64,000 nucleotides of DNA, from positions 54,651,082 through 54,715,081 of the forward strand of contig NC_069112.1 of assembly GCF_025612915.1 (NCBI RefSeq). The letters are read 5' to 3'. Within the stretch, counting starts at the first letter, position 1, and every line of letters begins with the position of its first letter. A program made the translations under genes and the position numbers. This DNA comes from Magallana angulata (taxonomy: Eukaryota > Mollusca > Bivalvia > Ostreida > Ostreidae). The notes under the pieces are model-generated. The model saw only the letters and a list, made by a program, of their open reading frames with translations. It ran no database searches and was not told the origin of the DNA. Shown piece by piece: positions 1 to 10,467 of this stretch.

Positions 1-840
1 ATAAGTAGTATGTCTTTTCCCGAAGACAGAACTCTCATTAATGTACCACGAATCATCGCAAACACCGACATTCAGCATGGGTTATCATTGCGCAAAGTGT
101 CTTGTGTAGATATGGGACAATTTTGGACTTGCGGCATTGATAAATTCATGAGACTCTATAACTATTATGGAGAACTGGTAAAGACAATCCAAACAGAGTC
201 AGGAATTATGCCAAGGGACATAGCAGTGGCTAAGAATGGTAATCTGGTTTATACTGATCCCAAAAATTCTACTGTGAACAAAGTGAAGAATATATTTAAG
301 TATGTTGTTATCAGACTAAAGGAATGGATCCCCTCTTTTATCTGCTGTTCATCATCGGGAGATTTTCTGGTTGTAATGGATAATTTTGATAAAGAACAAA
401 CAAAAATTGTGCGTTACTCTGGGTCCAAAGAGAAACAAACTATTCAGTTCGATGCCCAGGGAAACTGTCTTTATATAACCGCCGTTAATTGTAACTTCGA
501 TACTACTAAATACATCGTTGAAAACAAAAACTTAGACATTTGTGTGGCCGACGTCCACGATAATGCAATCATTGTTGTCAATTGTGCCGGTGAACTCAGA
601 TTTCGGTACAAAGGTATCTATAAACCGTTTAGCATCGCTACAGATAGCCAGGGGCGGATCCTGGCAGTCGAAACCGCTGCGAGTCGTATCCACATCCTGG
701 ATCAGGACGGACAGTTTCTACGCTACATTGACAACTGTGGCTTAATGACCCCGTGGAGTTTAAGTGTGGACATTGATGATAGACTAGTAGTGATGATGAG
801 AGACAGTGGTAATGTAAAGAAGATTCAATACTGTCTGTGA
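1..840 (+). CDS. B-box/NHL (TRIM-like) protein, 3' part only
   Basis: The reading frame is open from the first base of the window, so the gene starts to the left and only about 279 C-terminal codons are seen. The piece is the NHL-type beta-propeller. It shows the phrases FWTCG, GELVKTIQT, DIAVAKNG, LVYTDP, ICCSSSGDFLVVM and RYSGS, followed by the two best-kept blades ([42 protein letters not shown]) and the end KKIQYCL. The same order of motifs is found in the intact paralogs at 24379 and 41836, to which its B-type tail and 3' flank (ATAAACTGAATAATTGG) are closest. NHL propellers of TRIM proteins bind RNA or protein partners; the partner here is unknown. The B-box part lies outside the window, so I cannot tell whether the whole gene is intact. 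Confidence 0.9.
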   Translation: MSSMSFPEDRTLINVPRIIANTDIQHGLSLRKVSCVDMGQFWTCGIDKFMRLYNYYGELVKTIQTESGIMPRDIAVAKNGNLVYTDPKNSTVNKVKNIFKYVVIRLKEWIPSFICCSSSGDFLVVMDNFDKEQTKIVRYSGSKEKQTIQFDAQGNCLYITAVNCNFDTTKYIVENKNLDICVADVHDNAIIVVNCAGELRFRYKGIYKPFSIATDSQGRILAVETAASRIHILDQDGQFLRYIDNCGLMTPWSLSVDIDDRLVVMMRDSGNVKKIQYCL

Positions 841-2917
841 ATAAACTGAATAATTGGTATGTCAATTCCCTTCATCAGAAGAACAGATACTTTACTTTTT
901 TAGGAAACATTAATGAAATAACAGATTTATTTAATACTAACTTCCTAGAACAAATTTCTTAGCATTCTGAAAACATTAAATTAAACTAGACTTAGAATTG
1001 ATTTTTGTACTTTATAGTTGTATCTCTCTCAGTGCTTATCCGCCAAAAATTTTATTTTTCCAAATACACATGTTTTTTCATGCATTGCATGACAAATTGT
1101 ACTATAAAATATACTATACAGTTTTAAAAAGAAAAGAATTTCAGCATTATGATATGAATAACATTTTATTTTTTTATTCTTTTTTTCTAAACAAAAAATT
1201 CCATGTCATTGCTTCTAGACTTAGAAATCAATAAATATTTTCCTGTAAATATCTATAAATGTTTATTTACTCTAAATATCAAAAGATTAGAACATCGGCA
1301 TAAATTTTCAAGTGTAAGTTTGGAGAAAATCGCCTAACCATTTTATAGCCATTCACAATCATTTTACATCATGTCAAATTATCTCGCTAAAAATTCTCTT
1401 TTTCTTATATGAATTTTTTTCAAAAAAGTTAATAAGAAATTCTTTTGAGGCACAATTATTTGACTGTGTATAAAACAATACTGAAAATACTGTATTTAAG
1501 GTTATGTTACGCTTTGTGTTATTTTCGCCAAAATCGTTTGCCACGTTCCCGATTCGCCCGCCCAAAGATGTGTTTAAAAACAGAGAGTATGATTCAACAT
1601 AAATCGTCCACTTTAATTCGTCGGCTGACAACGAGGGCAAAAAGAGTGAAAACAAAATGGGAGCGAATGTTTCCCTGTAAACAGTAATCAAGGGCTTGTA
1701 TAACCTTTCAGCAATGAGCAAATGGAACTGAATCAAGACGGGAGTCGGGGGGGGGGGTGTAGACTTCCCTGCAAAATTCAATTTTCTTTACATTTGCATT
1801 AAAACTCACCAAAAATATGCTCAAACCCCTCCCCTGCAAACGCATATAACCGTCGGACCCACCCCACCCCCACCCCCCAAAAATGATTTTTTTTTCGGTA
1901 TCCACGAATGGCAGTACATCTGTAACTGTTTACTAGCATTTTGTACAAACAGGTTGTGTACAATTTGAGCAAAAACAAGCATGGAATACTTAATATTATG
2001 TGGAATATATGTGACAGAAAAAATACAAATACATGTATATAAAATTCAGAGCATATACTGTAAATATTTGTCAATATAAGATCTGAGGTAGAGATGAGTC
2101 TGTTTGAAGTGACATCACGTAGGAATTGCATAGTGTAAAAAATACAGGGAAAAATAATAGTAGGACTTAAATAAAGAACACAATGTTTATCACATCACAC
2201 ACAACAAAGAACCTAGAACTGGAATCAGCGGATAACATTTGATTGTCACGTGGTACGTAAACAATAATGTTCTTTTGATACAGCTGTACTTAATTCTTGA
2301 AAAAGGGTCAAATAGAGAGATAAAGTAATTAACGAAATATTCATTACAATTATTATATTTTTTCTCATGAACATGTAAAATGTCATATCTATAAGAATGC
2401 ACTGTACAGTTTTAAAACAACACTAATAAACCAAAGTTAACCAGGAAATAAGACAAAGAAATAGTGTAATACTTTAACTACCTAATTCTTTTTTAGATTT
2501 AAAAATCTTTAAAAGTATGTTGGTTTTTTAAATATTTAATATATTTAATCCGAATGAACTGAGTACAAAAATACTTATAAGAGAAGCCTGAATCAAATAA
2601 ATTTAAAGAAAAATAATTTTTTATATACAAAAAAAGTATTAAAATTGATTATGAAAACATTGAAATATGTTTGACAGTGGTTGTATTTGTATAAAAAAAT
2701 AAAAAATATTTACTCGTATTTGACATAAAAAAAATGTCATGTTTAACAACAAAACAACAAAAATAATACACTCGGAATATCATGACAACTAAGAACAATT
2801 CCAACATCTATTCATGGAGATTCTCCAACACGTTGTCTGTAAGTAACATCTAATATGTACTGTATCAAATGCTAACCTATCTCGGTAAAATATGAAAATC
2901 ATCACAGATAACGTACC
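841..2917. other. 3' flank of the first B-box gene, no gene seen
   Basis: AT-rich sequence with no supported coding region. Parts of it (about 1080-1700 and 1900-2100) resemble the 3' flanks of the B-type genes at 28.1-29.0 kb and 44.2-45.3 kb, so it is shared duplicated flank. It contains one MITE (1488-1686) and a run of 14 G followed by a C-rich tract (1747-1880). Several open frames of 65-135 codons lie on both strands, but they have no recognisable domain. Confidence 0.7.
1488..1686. mobile_element. MITE family 1 (CTGTATACAGG ends), copy 1
   Basis: A decayed copy of a short inverted-repeat element of about 200 bp. The right end reads TTTCCCTGTAAACAGTA. The body has the family phrases TTATTTTCGCC, GTGTTTAAAAACAG and GGGAGCGAATGTTTCC. 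Other copies lie at 28508, 44623, 47045 and 47386. The best ends (47045) are TA plus CTGTATACAGG with an inverted match, which suggests a Tc1/mariner-type TA target site. Confidence 0.6.
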
Positions 2918-3336
2918 TTGCTTAATAATTAAAGTATTGGCGGCCATGTATTTTGTTTTAATATTTGATATTCTTGTTTGGTCTTATATTCAGTTCACCC
3001 TGTTTTCTTCATAATCAATATTAACTAGCATAAACCTTTTATACAAATATCAATATACTTTTTTCAGTTAATTCATTCATTTAAACTTTTCATCGGCTGA
3101 AGTTAGACCAGACATTTAAATTCACTTTGTGATCGTATGTTTGTTGCTTAATAATTAAAGTATTGGCGGCCATGTATTTAGTTTTAATATTTGATATTCT
3201 TGTTTGGTCTTGTTCACCCTGTTTCCTTCACAATCAATATCAACTAGCTTAAACCTTTTATACAAATATCAATATACTAGCTGAAGTTAGACCAGACATT
3301 TAAATTCACTTTGTGATCTTATGTTCGTTGCTACAC
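2918..3336. repeat. Tandem duplication of the promoter block
   Basis: About 226 bp starting TTGCTTAATAATTAAAG is repeated directly at 3144. Both copies contain AGTATTGGCGGCCATGTA, the AT-rich middle, and the AGACCAGACATTTAAATTCA core. Only the second copy runs on into the candidate first exon and its splice donor; the first copy runs into the start of the second. Confidence 0.85.
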
Positions 3337-3379
3337 AGCGAAGTGTAAATAACTTAACTCCCCATGTCATATCGGAGAG
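3287..3379 (+). promoter_or_regulatory. Candidate core promoter and untranslated first exon
   Basis: The core GACCAGACATTTAAATTCA (TTTAAA at 3299-3304) is followed after about 75 bases by a splice donor, CGGAGAG|GTATGT, with the GT at 3380. The same layout is found upstream of the other array genes (8379, 19707, 34127, 34327, 40647). The partner would be the 3' splice site at 4546-4547, giving an intron of about 1.17 kb. Promoter activity is inferred from the conservation and spacing. Confidence 0.55.
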
Positions 3380-4547
3380 GTATGTATGTGTACAAATTAG
3401 GTAAAACGTCTTTTTTTAGCGAACACCATGTAGTGTTATTAGCCTTTTGTTTTAAATAAGATTAATCTTATTCTCAAAGCAGTATTTATTATGTCCATTA
3501 TCAAATAAACATGTATGGAGTACTTTGTATTTACCTCGTACTTGGATTATTTTCCATATTATCAACAATAATGTCTGACTAACAACTGAACTCAACAACT
3601 AAATGTAAATGCGTCATCGTCCGTAACTGCAACTGTTTCGGATGTCTTACCATGGACGTTATTTATTCATTTATGTTCAGGTTTGCTATGCGTATATTAT
3701 GAAGCCTTCAAATGGGACACTACAAAAAAAAGGTCCACGAATTGACTCCCTTACATATAAATGGAATATCTCTGGGTTTTTTATTGATTTGTAAGAAAAA
3801 GCGTAAACATATTGTTGCGTTTGCTTGAATTCATTTGGACATCTCTTTTTATTTGCATTTTATTGTCAATCGAATTTATCTAAATTCTAATAAAATGCCT
3901 TCAAGAACAATATGTATGTGCGCTGGCAGAATGAGGTCAGACAATATCTAATAAAACGTTTTGTTATACTTTCATGTTAAATACTGAAATCGCGTCGGGT
4001 GACAACGGTTTTCTCGGGGTGTTAATTTTAACTGTTCCCTCCCAAACAGGCACTATTTATAAAGTGTCGCATTAAGTTAACTTTTTGTGTACTGACATCA
4101 TATTCATCAATAAATTGTGTTTTATTCTACAGAAAAACAACTCAGTGGCAACACAAAATTAATAAAAAAACATTATATTCTTTACTTGAAATTTACAAAA
4201 CCACATCTCATTATAATATCCATTTAATTCATCTTGGTTAAATATACCATTGAAATAACAGAATCGATAAAAGATAACGTCATACATATAAGGGCACAGT
4301 TATTTTCCTATTCTGAATCCAACAACAATGTAACTAAATAAAATACAATTGCATTAGCAGAAATTTTCGATGTGCAGTATGGACATGGTCTTCATTTAAA
4401 ATTCAAATTATACTGTGTTTTAGTATGTGTCACAATTTTCAAAAAGAAAAGCATTTATGAAATATATGGTGAATTTGTAAACTTAATTTAAGTGCATAAA
4501 CTCAGAGGAAAAATGATAACGAAAAACAATTTTTTATATTTTTCTAG
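3380..4547 (+). other. Inferred 5' UTR intron of the 4582 gene
   Basis: It runs from the donor GTATGT at 3380 to the acceptor TTTTTCTAG ending at 4547. It carries the block around 3640-3720 (TTACCATGGACGTTATTTAT to CATTATGAAGCCTTC) that is kept in all sibling introns. From about 3525 on it is nearly the same as 35640-36782. No coding sequence is seen. Confidence 0.55.
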
Positions 4548-4581
4548 AATATGTTTTGGTAACTGATATATGTGCCCAACC

Positions 4582-6275
4582 ATGGACCCTCGTCGCAGTG
4601 GTCAGGATGTGTTACGGTGTGATCTCTGTGAGAACCCTGGTCCCTCTATGTACTGTGATGTTTGTCACATAAATCTATGTAAAGCATGCGTGGGTGAACA
4701 TCTCTCTGATGAGTTGATAGAACACCGGGTGGTGCCATTTAGAAAGCGAGGATCCACTCTTACTTGTACAAATCATTCCCCGAAAATTTGTGAACTTTAC
4801 TGTGAAACATGCGATGGTCCGATGTGTTCACTTTGTGTTACGTCTGGTGAACATGAACAACACAAGAAAATTGACATTTTAAAATGTTTCGAAAACAAGA
4901 AAGCGGAAATTAAAGACGATTTACAAGAGTTAGAGAATAAAATCTATCTTACATACCAACAGTTGGCATCTAAGATCCCAGTTCAAAAAGACAAAATGAA
5001 AGAAAACATCCAAAAGTTAAAATCAGCTATCAACGAACAGGGTGAACTTTGGCACAGAGGAATAGATATGTTTATAGAAAAACTTAGATGGCGACTTGAC
5101 AAAAATGAAAGTAATGTTTTTTCTGCCTTGAATAGACAGAAAGATGAATACACCATCAGAATTTCTGATATCAAACAAAGCATAGAAGATTTGAAAAAAC
5201 TATATGATTCTAACGATGTAAGTGTTGTCTCCTTATACAAATCCAAAAATGATAGATTTAGAAGATTGCCAGCTCAGCCAGTGGTGACACTGCCTGAATT
5301 TTTTCCTCATGATGTCAACAAAATAAGAATACTAGTAAAAGAAAATTTTGGCTTGCTGTCACCGCTTTCCATCAATACTGAAGAACAAGGGTACATATTG
5401 AAATCTCCAGGTACAACGTCTTTTCCCTTAGTTAAAACACTTATTGATGTACCAAGAATCATTGCAAATACCTACATTCAGTGCTTAAATTCTAATAGTT
5501 TACACTGTGTATGTAGTGCAAATAATGAAGAATTCTGGACTTGTCATCGTGATAATAGGATAAGGCTCTACAATTTCCATGGAGAACTAGTGAAGTCATT
5601 TCAAACCAAGACGGGAAACATACCTGTTGACATAGCAGTGACAAAAAGCGGAGATTTAGTTTATACTGATTTAAAAAATCTCAGTGTGAACATAGTAAAG
5701 AATACAGAAATATTTGAAGTCGTTATACTAAAAGAATGGAGACCTTTTTATGTCTGTTGTTCCTCTTCGGGTGATATCTTGGTTGTTATGGACAATTTGA
5801 ATGGATATGATTCAAAAGTTGTTCGTTATTCTGGCTCAACCGAAAAACAAAGTATACAGTTTGATGGCAAAGGTCAGCGTCTGTATTCAAATCTTGGTGA
5901 ATGTCCATGTTCATGTTCTAAAAACATCGTTGAAATATGAACTTAGACATTTGTGTGGCTGACGGCCACAACAATGCAATCACTGTTGTCAACTGTGCCG
6001 GTGAACTCAGGTTTCGGTACACGGGAATTTTTAATCCTATCGGCATCGCTACAGACAGCCAGGGGCGGATCCTGGCAGTTGAAACCCCTGAGAATCGTAT
6101 CCACATCCTAGATCAGGACGGACAGTTTCTCCGCTACATCGACAACTGTGGCTTAGTGGCTCCGTGGGGTTTAAGTGTGGACAATGACGATAAACTCATA
6201 GTGTTGAGGAGAGATAAACTCATAGTGTTAAGGAGAGACAGTGGTAATGTGAAGAAGATTCAATACTGTCAGTGA
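4582..6275 (+). pseudogene. B-box/coiled-coil/NHL gene A1, with a frameshift
   Basis: A RING-less TRIM-like protein. Two B-box zinc fingers come first (Cys13-x2-Cys16, Cys25-x2-Cys28, Cys33-x2-Cys36, His40; then Cys62-x2-His65 to HEQH near 94). A lysine/glutamate-rich coiled coil follows (about 100-200), then the NHL propeller. I chose the ATG at 4582 because CAACCATGG is a strong context and every paralog starts MDP; an in-frame ATG at 4570 would add four residues. Compared with the copy at 36817, which differs by only about 1%, one A is missing near 5935. The frame then ends at TGA 5938-5940 and the last two blades (5941-6275) fall in another frame. A truncated protein of about 452 residues is possible, as is an assembly or allele error. 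A three-codon upstream ORF (4551-4562) sits just after the splice acceptor. Confidence 0.85.
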
Positions 6276-6816
6276 ATAAGTTTATTTGTTTTAAGCACTG
6301 TGTGTTCTCTACAGTCGCTGGTACATTACAGAATTTCTTAGTAAAATACATTTTTTTGACAAACCATTATAAGCTTCTTATTTCTTCTATGTATATGATA
6401 TATATTGATTGCATTCACTTAAGTGTTCCATCTAATGTTGCTGCTGCTTGATAAAAAATATTTGATAAAACAAAACGAGAAAAGACATGTGGACTTAATA
6501 ATATTTTGAAAGTTTTATTCGTTGTAAAAACCTTCTTTAAACATTACAATTAGTAGTATTGTGTTATTTAAAATTCATCACATATCATTATATCTGGTAA
6601 TGCTTATTTTTGCAATTGTACTTTCAAAAATTTCTTTTACATTTGTTTAAACTTTTAATGAAATTTATTTTGAAATAATGTCCACATATAACATTGAATA
6701 TCACCACAATAAAAAAAAATGTAAGACATATAGTTAAATTGAATTTATAACCAAAGTTATACAATTCAATTGAATAAATCTTTTGAAATAAACTTTTAAC
6801 TCAAACAAAAATGAAG

Positions 6817-6819
<3 letters not shown>

Positions 6820-6858
<39 letters not shown>
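6820..6858. repeat. (CT)n microsatellite
   Basis: About 19 uninterrupted CT units. The duplicate at 39059 is longer and interrupted. Confidence 0.98.
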
Positions 6859-6863
<5 letters not shown>

Positions 6864-7266
6864 CTTTTAGTCCACAGGTGCGGCATTCGATGCAATTAAC
6901 ACAATTTTGAACAATAATGTATTTGATTAAATGTATGTATGAATACTACGTACATTTATCTAAGTGCAAAAATATGACAATACTAGCATCACAATAAATG
7001 ACTGAAAGAAAGCTATTTTACTTGTATGAACCTATTTATCATTCATTAAGAAATATAACCATAGCATGTTCTTAAAACACATATATTTTGTTATATAAAT
7101 AATACTTTATGGATGTGTTAAGGGCATACATTGAATAAGAATCTTTTGTTTTGATATTCTTGTACTCCATGCACATGTACAGTTGGACTTCGGCAATTTA
7201 GATTTAAGAAAAAGGTGTTTATTTTCTTCTATGGATTGACGATTTAAAAAATATAATGAATCATTC

Positions 7267-7758
7267 AAAGGGGCATGGTCACGATTTTGGTCAAAAATGA
7301 TTTCTCCAATTTTGATGTTTACAATGCTTCGGTAAGGCATATTTAATATGCAACCAAATTTGAATGTCACTTGTTGAGTTATAAGCGAGTTACAGAGCTT
7401 ACAATTCTTTGCTATGTAAACAAAGCCTTTGTTTACATTTTGAATGTTGAAGTGAAAATTACAGTTTTAGACCAAAACTAATGTATTAAACGTTAGGAAC
7501 TGTTTTTATGCTTGAAATGAATAAGAAGATAGACAAATCGGTTTGAAAAAGATTTTGACTGGTATATTTAACATATGTAAACAAAAACAGGGCACGAGCC
7601 TTGTTTACATTACAAAGAGTTGTAAGTCCTGTGTCTTACTTATAACTCTACGATTGACTCTCAAAATTCATTTTATCATTAGAATTGCATTCCTAAAGCA
7701 TTGTAAATAATAAAAACAGAAAAATAAAATTTGACCAAAATCGTGACCATGTCCCTTT
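7267..7758. mobile_element. MITE family 2 (AAAGGGGCATGGTCACG ends), copy 1
   Basis: A 492-bp element with 29-bp terminal inverted repeats that differ at one position (left AAAGGGGCATGGTCACGATT, right end CGTGACCATGTCCCTTT). No coding capacity. The second array unit has an empty site at about 19081-19110 (AATGAATCATTTTATGAACA), so the element was gained in an ancestor of the 7-kb and 39.5-kb copies, or lost from the other. The inside contains two matching stretches around GTTTACAT. Confidence 0.9.
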
Positions 7759-8366
7759 AATGAATATGAAAGTTGTGTGTTTTATGATTATCTCTAGGAA
7801 ATGATATGAATTTATTATAACTAAATTAAAAAAAATTAAAGAAACATACTTCATGCATTTTCTTGTAATTTAAAAACACTTTAGCTCTATATTCTACGAA
7901 GAAATGACTTTGTTCATAAATATCCGTACCATCATCCAGGGGCAGATTCAGTCGGTAGACTAGGAATGACCTATTCTTTTGCATATTAACTTTGAATTAA
8001 TCTCTCAATTTAATGCTTTAACTAGACCACTTAAAACTGGAAAATAAAGACCACTTCGAACACTCCATTCATTAAGATTTTCTAATACCTTTAATGTAAG
8101 TACCAGCAAATATGTACTGTATTGAGTGTTACATCGTAACAACTACTCTCATTTAACTATAAAAATTATCAAAAATATCGTACAATGCTGAACAGTTGTA
8201 TGTATTTGCGACCACATTTTTACTTTTATATATTGATATTCTTGGTCTAATATTCAGTTTTCTCTGTATTCAATTTAATCAATATCAACTAGCATAAACC
8301 ATTTATACAAACATCAATATACTTTGTTCAATTGATTCATGCACATAAACTTTTAATAGGTTAAAG

Positions 8367-8459
8367 TTCGACCAGACATTTAAATTCACCTTCTGATCTA
8401 ACAATGGTAGCTAAACAACGCAATGTGAATAACTGAACGAGCCATGTCATATCGCAGAG
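8367..8459 (+). promoter_or_regulatory. Candidate core promoter and first exon of the 10468 gene
   Basis: TTCGACCAGACATTTAAATT (TTTAAA 8379-8384) is followed by a donor CGCAGAG|GTATGT with the GT at 8460. The layout is the same as at 3287. The likely acceptor is at 10429-10430. Confidence 0.55.
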
Positions 8460-9021
8460 GTATGTATGTATACAGGGTAGATAAATCAATTGTTTTTAGT
8501 GAATATCATTTGGTATTTGTAATCTTTTTTTCTAAATAAGATTATTTTTGTCCTCTATCATTTATATCTTGTGTCCAAAGTTAATGTTTGGAGTTCTTTG
8601 TTGAACCCTTGTACTTGGACCATATGTATTATACATGTACTCTACAATAATAATTGATCAACAACTGAACTCAAAAACTAAATGTAAATGCGTCGTCGTC
8701 CATAACCACTCCCCTTACAACTACTTAGGGTGCCTTAATATGGACGCTATTTATTCATTCATGCTCAGGTTTGCTAGGCGTACATTATGAAGCCTTCAAA
8801 CGGTAGGATACCAAAAAAATCATTAATGGACTCTTTTAGATTTCAATGTAAATGTTTGTGATTTTTAATATTATTATTATTATTATCTAAAATCTCAAAA
8901 GTCATTCGCTGCGTATGCTTGAATCTGTTAGAACATCTCTATTAGTTGCATATTAAGGGGAATGTGCGGCCATTTTGTGCATTTGAGGATAATGTAAAAT
9001 GTAAACATTTCTTGAACTGGC

Positions 9022-9700
9022 TTAAAAATCAAAGTACTGAAGTACTTATCGATAATTATTTATCTTAAAATCATCGATATGTTAATTTGCTTGGCAAGTA
9101 GTTTATAATCGGTATTTGAATTACGCACATTTTTATAATATGAATTCTCGGACTTTTCCGACAAGAATTTCGAGAAAATCTCTAATAAATCATGTCGTGT
9201 AATATTTAAAAATAGAATTGATTTTATCAAATTATGTATCGGTATTCGAAATATTTCAAAAATTGCATGAATCCAACCAATAGTGAACACTAGTCTCGTT
9301 CAATCGAATGCTCGACTATCTCCGTTAATCTCCGACAAGGAAGATATACCCGATCACGTGATAGCTTGACGATGCGACCTCTCAATATAGACTGACTCTC
9401 TGTTTGCCGAAGATGTTCGGAGACAGCCTATGATTGTAAGATCTCTGAGGTAGGAATACATACGACTGCAAAAACTTCTAAATTGTTCGTACTATTTAAA
9501 ATCTGACCATTTCCAAGGTATTTATAAATAAGTTTCCTTTTTAAAAAATGTTTCAGCGTAAATTACATCGAATTTATCGATTATTTTCAAAAACGAAGTC
9601 TTGTCAGCGGTGATGATTTGCGCTTAGGTCCAAACACTGTTTCAGTTTCGGTTTGCCAGAGTAACTGCATAGGAGAGTTGATTAAAATCAACTCCCAAAA
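9022..9700. other. Insertion of unknown origin in the intron
   Basis: The sibling introns run directly from CTTGAACTGGCTT to a region ending AATATGAGGTTCTACATG (23862-23930 and 41276-41345). Here about 0.68 kb separates these two phrases. It is less AT-rich at 9295-9470, where a possible splice donor (CTCTGAG|GTAGGA, about 9450) lies. I see no clear terminal repeats and no domain in its open frames. Confidence 0.6.
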
Positions 9701-10043
9701 ATGAGGTTCTACATGTTGCACTGTATGTATATTACGCATACAAGAGCCGAACAATGCCTTTATAATCACTTTGAACTGCGAAGCTAAAGATTAAATTCAA
9801 GATTTCAAGATTTAAAAGTTTAGAAAAATATGAAAAAGGTCATAAGTCTCCATTCTACAACCATTTATTTAAAAAACTGTTAAAACTTGCTTTTTAAGTT
9901 GTAACTTTGTCTCAAAAGAAGATACCCTGTTATTAAATGGGTATCAAAAACCCAGTTCGCACGAGATATTTATGTGTCTAAGGGAGTAATATTATATCAT
10001 GAAGTTATATTATCATTGAAATATACATGTAAATATTTTAAAC

Positions 10044-10364
10044 AATAGACCAATCAACACTTTACGAAAGTTATGTCCCATGGCCGCCATCTTTGGGGAA
10101 AAACCCATATATTTCTCACAGTAGCCGTTGTAGTTTAGAGGGTTGTAACTTTGTCATTGGACATTAAAAAAACGTTTCCCTGTCAATTTTAATTGCCCCA
10201 CGTTGGGGCAACCCAAACATCGAAGGAACAAATCAAACTCCAAGAGATTTCTTCAGAGGACTTCTTTGGTTGCTTAAAGAAGAGAAAAGTTGCTTTTTCC
10301 CTTTTGACCTTTGAGTTGACCCCGCAAAGGGGAACAACTTTCGCAAAGTGTGGATTGGACTATT
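10044..10364. mobile_element. MITE family 3 (AATAGACCAATCAACAC ends)
   Basis: A 321-bp element. Left end AATAGACCAATCAACACTTT; the right end, read on the other strand, is AATAGTCCAATCCACACTTT. The match continues to CGAAAGTT. The element is absent from the matching intron position at about 24275 (ACACAATTCCCCTCGG). A small palindrome (TGCCCCACGTTGGGGCA) lies in the middle. The open frame at 10193-10453 runs through the element and out of it, and is not a gene. Confidence 0.85.
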
Positions 10365-10467
10365 CCCTCGGTGGATTTCGCTATCCTCCACTTGTAGTGA
10401 TGAATGAATCTATTATTGTCTATTTTCTAGAAGCAGTCCATCTTAAAAACTGATCAACGTGCAAACC

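Larger units (their letters stand above)
6276..8366. other. 3' flank of gene A1, no gene seen
   Basis: Non-coding. It holds a (CT)n tract and a 492-bp MITE, and is nearly identical to 38512-40620. A matching 87-codon open frame on the - strand (7107-7370) occurs in both copies only because the DNA is duplicated. About 7990-8366 leads into the next promoter block. Confidence 0.75.
8460..10430 (+). other. Inferred 5' UTR intron, enlarged by insertions
   Basis: Donor GTATGT at 8460 and acceptor CTATTTTCTAG ending at 10430. Compared with 40728-41797 it carries a short ATT repeat (about 8868-8886), an extra 0.68 kb (about 9022-9700) and a MITE (10044-10364). Confidence 0.5.

Noticed and set aside
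840-845. AATAAA overlapping the stop of the first gene as its polyadenylation signal
   Set aside because: It starts within the stop codon, too close to the coding end to be convincing.
7107-7370. 87-codon - strand frame, repeated exactly at 39366-39629
   Set aside because: The identity comes from recent duplication of the DNA, part of it is MITE, and the frame is not in the third paralog.
9060-9290. 76-codon - strand frame in the 9-kb insertion
   Set aside because: No domain, AT-rich, and absent from sibling introns.
10193-10453. 86-codon + strand frame before the chimeric gene
   Set aside because: It starts inside a MITE and runs through the inferred splice acceptor; no domain.
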